The position numbers were made by a program, and so were the translations under genes. Shown piece by piece: positions 6,236 through 7,176 of a stretch of DNA of 7,176 bases (position 1 is its first letter; each line of letters begins with the position of its first letter). Origin of the DNA: Flavobacteriaceae bacterium (lineage in GTDB: Bacteria; Bacteroidota; Bacteroidia; Flavobacteriales; Flavobacteriaceae); contig JABSPP010000084.1 of NCBI GenBank assembly GCA_013214275.1, positions 1-7,176 of the forward strand, written 5' to 3'. The notes below the pieces were generated by a model. The model was given only the letters and a program-made list of their open reading frames with translations, did no database searches and was not told where the DNA came from.

Positions 6236-6281
6236 ATATTTTTTTATTCCAATTCAATATTCAAAACTCAGTACGCTACAT

Positions 6282-7176
6282 CTAAACCTGAATGACACCT
6301 AAATTAAACTTTTTTTCAGTGGGGGCTTGATTCGCAGCTTCAATACCCATAGAAATCCAAGTCCTCGTTTCTAGTGGATTAATGATGGCATCCGTCCAGA
6401 TACGGGCAGCAGCGTAATACGGAGAAATCTGATCATCATATCTCAACTTGATACGATCAAACAGTTCAGCCTCCTTTTCCTTGGTAATCTCTTCCCCTTT
6501 TTTCTTCAACGCAGCAGTTTCTATTTGCAATAACACCTTAGCTGCCGAGTTTCCACTCATTACTGCTAAGTTGGCACTTGGCCAAGATACTATTAGCCTT
6601 GGATCATAAGCCTTCCCACACATCGCATAATTCCCCGCTCCATAAGAATTCCCAATGATTACGGTAAACTTAGGAACCACAGAATTACTCACAGCATTTA
6701 CCATTTTAGCACCATCTTTAATAATTCCACCATGCTCAGACTTAGACCCCACCATAAATCCTGTTACATCTTGTAAGAAGACCAAAGGAATTTTTTTCTG
6801 GTTACAATTGGCTATAAATCGAGTTGCTTTGTCCGCAGAATCGGAGTAGATGACACCTCCAAACTGCATTTCACCCTTCGCATTTTTGACCACTTGACGC
6901 TGATTGGCAACAATGCCCACTGCCCAACCATCAATTCGCGCATAAGCAGTGATGATCGTTTTCCCATAATCTTTTTTATACTCCTGAAATGCAGAATCAT
7001 CAACCAGACGTTTGATGATTTCCTTCATATCATATTGTTCATGGCGTGCTTTGGGTAAAATTCCAAAAATATCATCTACCTTTTCTCTGGGCTTCACTGG
7101 ACTCATCCGATGAAAGCCAACCCTTTCAACGTCGCCTAACTTATCCATCAAGCCCTTAATCGTATCTAAAGCATCT
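6282..7176 (-). CDS. Acyl-CoA carboxylase carboxyltransferase (beta) subunit, methylcrotonyl-CoA type, 3' part
   Basis: The frame is open to the window edge, with DALDTIKGLMDK preceding the TTG that could be mistaken for a start, so the true start lies outside. About 298 C-terminal residues of a protein usually near 540 aa are seen. The visible part is the end of the N-lobe and the whole carboxyltransferase C-lobe. It includes DVTGFMVGSKSEHGGIIKDG, GNSYGAGNYAMCGKAYDPR and VMSGNSAAKVL, which bind acyl-CoA and form the oxyanion sites. The FMVG and GAGNYAMCG forms favour methylcrotonyl-CoA carboxylase-like enzymes over propionyl-CoA carboxylase. The enzyme moves the carboxyl group from biotin to an acyl-CoA, as in leucine breakdown. 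It acts in the cytosol with a biotinylated alpha subunit not seen here. This is core metabolism, unrelated to the downstream genes. No convincing terminator follows its TAG stop. Confidence 0.95.
   Translation of the reverse strand, partial: DALDTIKGLMDKLGDVERVGFHRMSPVKPREKVDDIFGILPKARHEQYDMKEIIKRLVDDSAFQEYKKDYGKTIITAYARIDGWAVGIVANQRQVVKNAKGEMQFGGVIYSDSADKATRFIANCNQKKIPLVFLQDVTGFMVGSKSEHGGIIKDGAKMVNAVSNSVVPKFTVIIGNSYGAGNYAMCGKAYDPRLIVSWPSANLAVMSGNSAAKVLLQIETAALKKKGEEITKEKEAELFDRIKLRYDDQISPYYAAARIWTDAIINPLETRTWISMGIEAANQAPTEKKFNLGVIQV

Noticed and set aside
7149..7151. TTG as the start of the carboxyltransferase
   Set aside because: The frame continues upstream to the window edge with family-like sequence (DALDTIKG), so the gene is simply cut by the window.
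1..7176. CRISPR array, tRNA, rRNA or transposase
   Set aside because: No regularly spaced repeats, no cloverleaf-like RNA and no recombinase or transposase motif were seen on either strand.

Overview
The window looks like a chromosomal piece from a Bacteroidota species, most likely Flavobacteriia. The DNA is AT-rich. Most starts lack a clear Shine-Dalgarno sequence, as is usual in that phylum. The one housekeeping gene, an acyl-CoA carboxylase carboxyltransferase at the right edge, reads like the highly conserved flavobacterial version. This placement rests on remembered family resemblance, not on a search. All credible genes lie on the minus strand, so transcription runs from high to low coordinates.

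Layout in transcription order. (1) 7176-6282: 3' part of a carboxyltransferase beta subunit of the methylcrotonyl-CoA carboxylase type, cut by the window edge. (2) 6281-6043: a 239-bp gap with a long-range inverted repeat (6091-6235). It marks the change from core genome to accessory DNA. (3) 6042-4358: a phage-type lysis cassette made of a peptidoglycan-binding/amidase endolysin without a signal peptide, a small Trp-rich protein with a basic tail, and a 3TM-type holin. The cassette ends in a hairpin plus U-run. (4) 4357-4107: a 251-bp gap that could hold the promoter of the next operon. (5) 4106 to the left edge: a candidate immune operon. It encodes a two-TM SLATT/DUF4231 protein, a three-module TIR protein with an intact-looking catalytic Glu, and an nSTAND1-type STAND NTPase with one TM helix and a C-terminal coiled coil. 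Then come a small charged protein and a further overlapping gene that runs off the window.

Working model (inference). The STAND NTPase and TIR protein are translationally coupled through a TAATG junction. They probably act as switch and NAD-consuming or signalling effector in an anti-phage or other conflict system, with the SLATT protein as a membrane-perturbing partner. The STAND protein has no C-terminal WD40-type or repeat sensor. Sensing may therefore depend on the TIR protein's extra modules or on the small overlapping downstream genes. The upstream lysis cassette could be a remnant of a prophage, tailocin or similar particle that carried the defence genes, or a functional part of an altruistic-lysis response. 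The sequence alone cannot decide between these.
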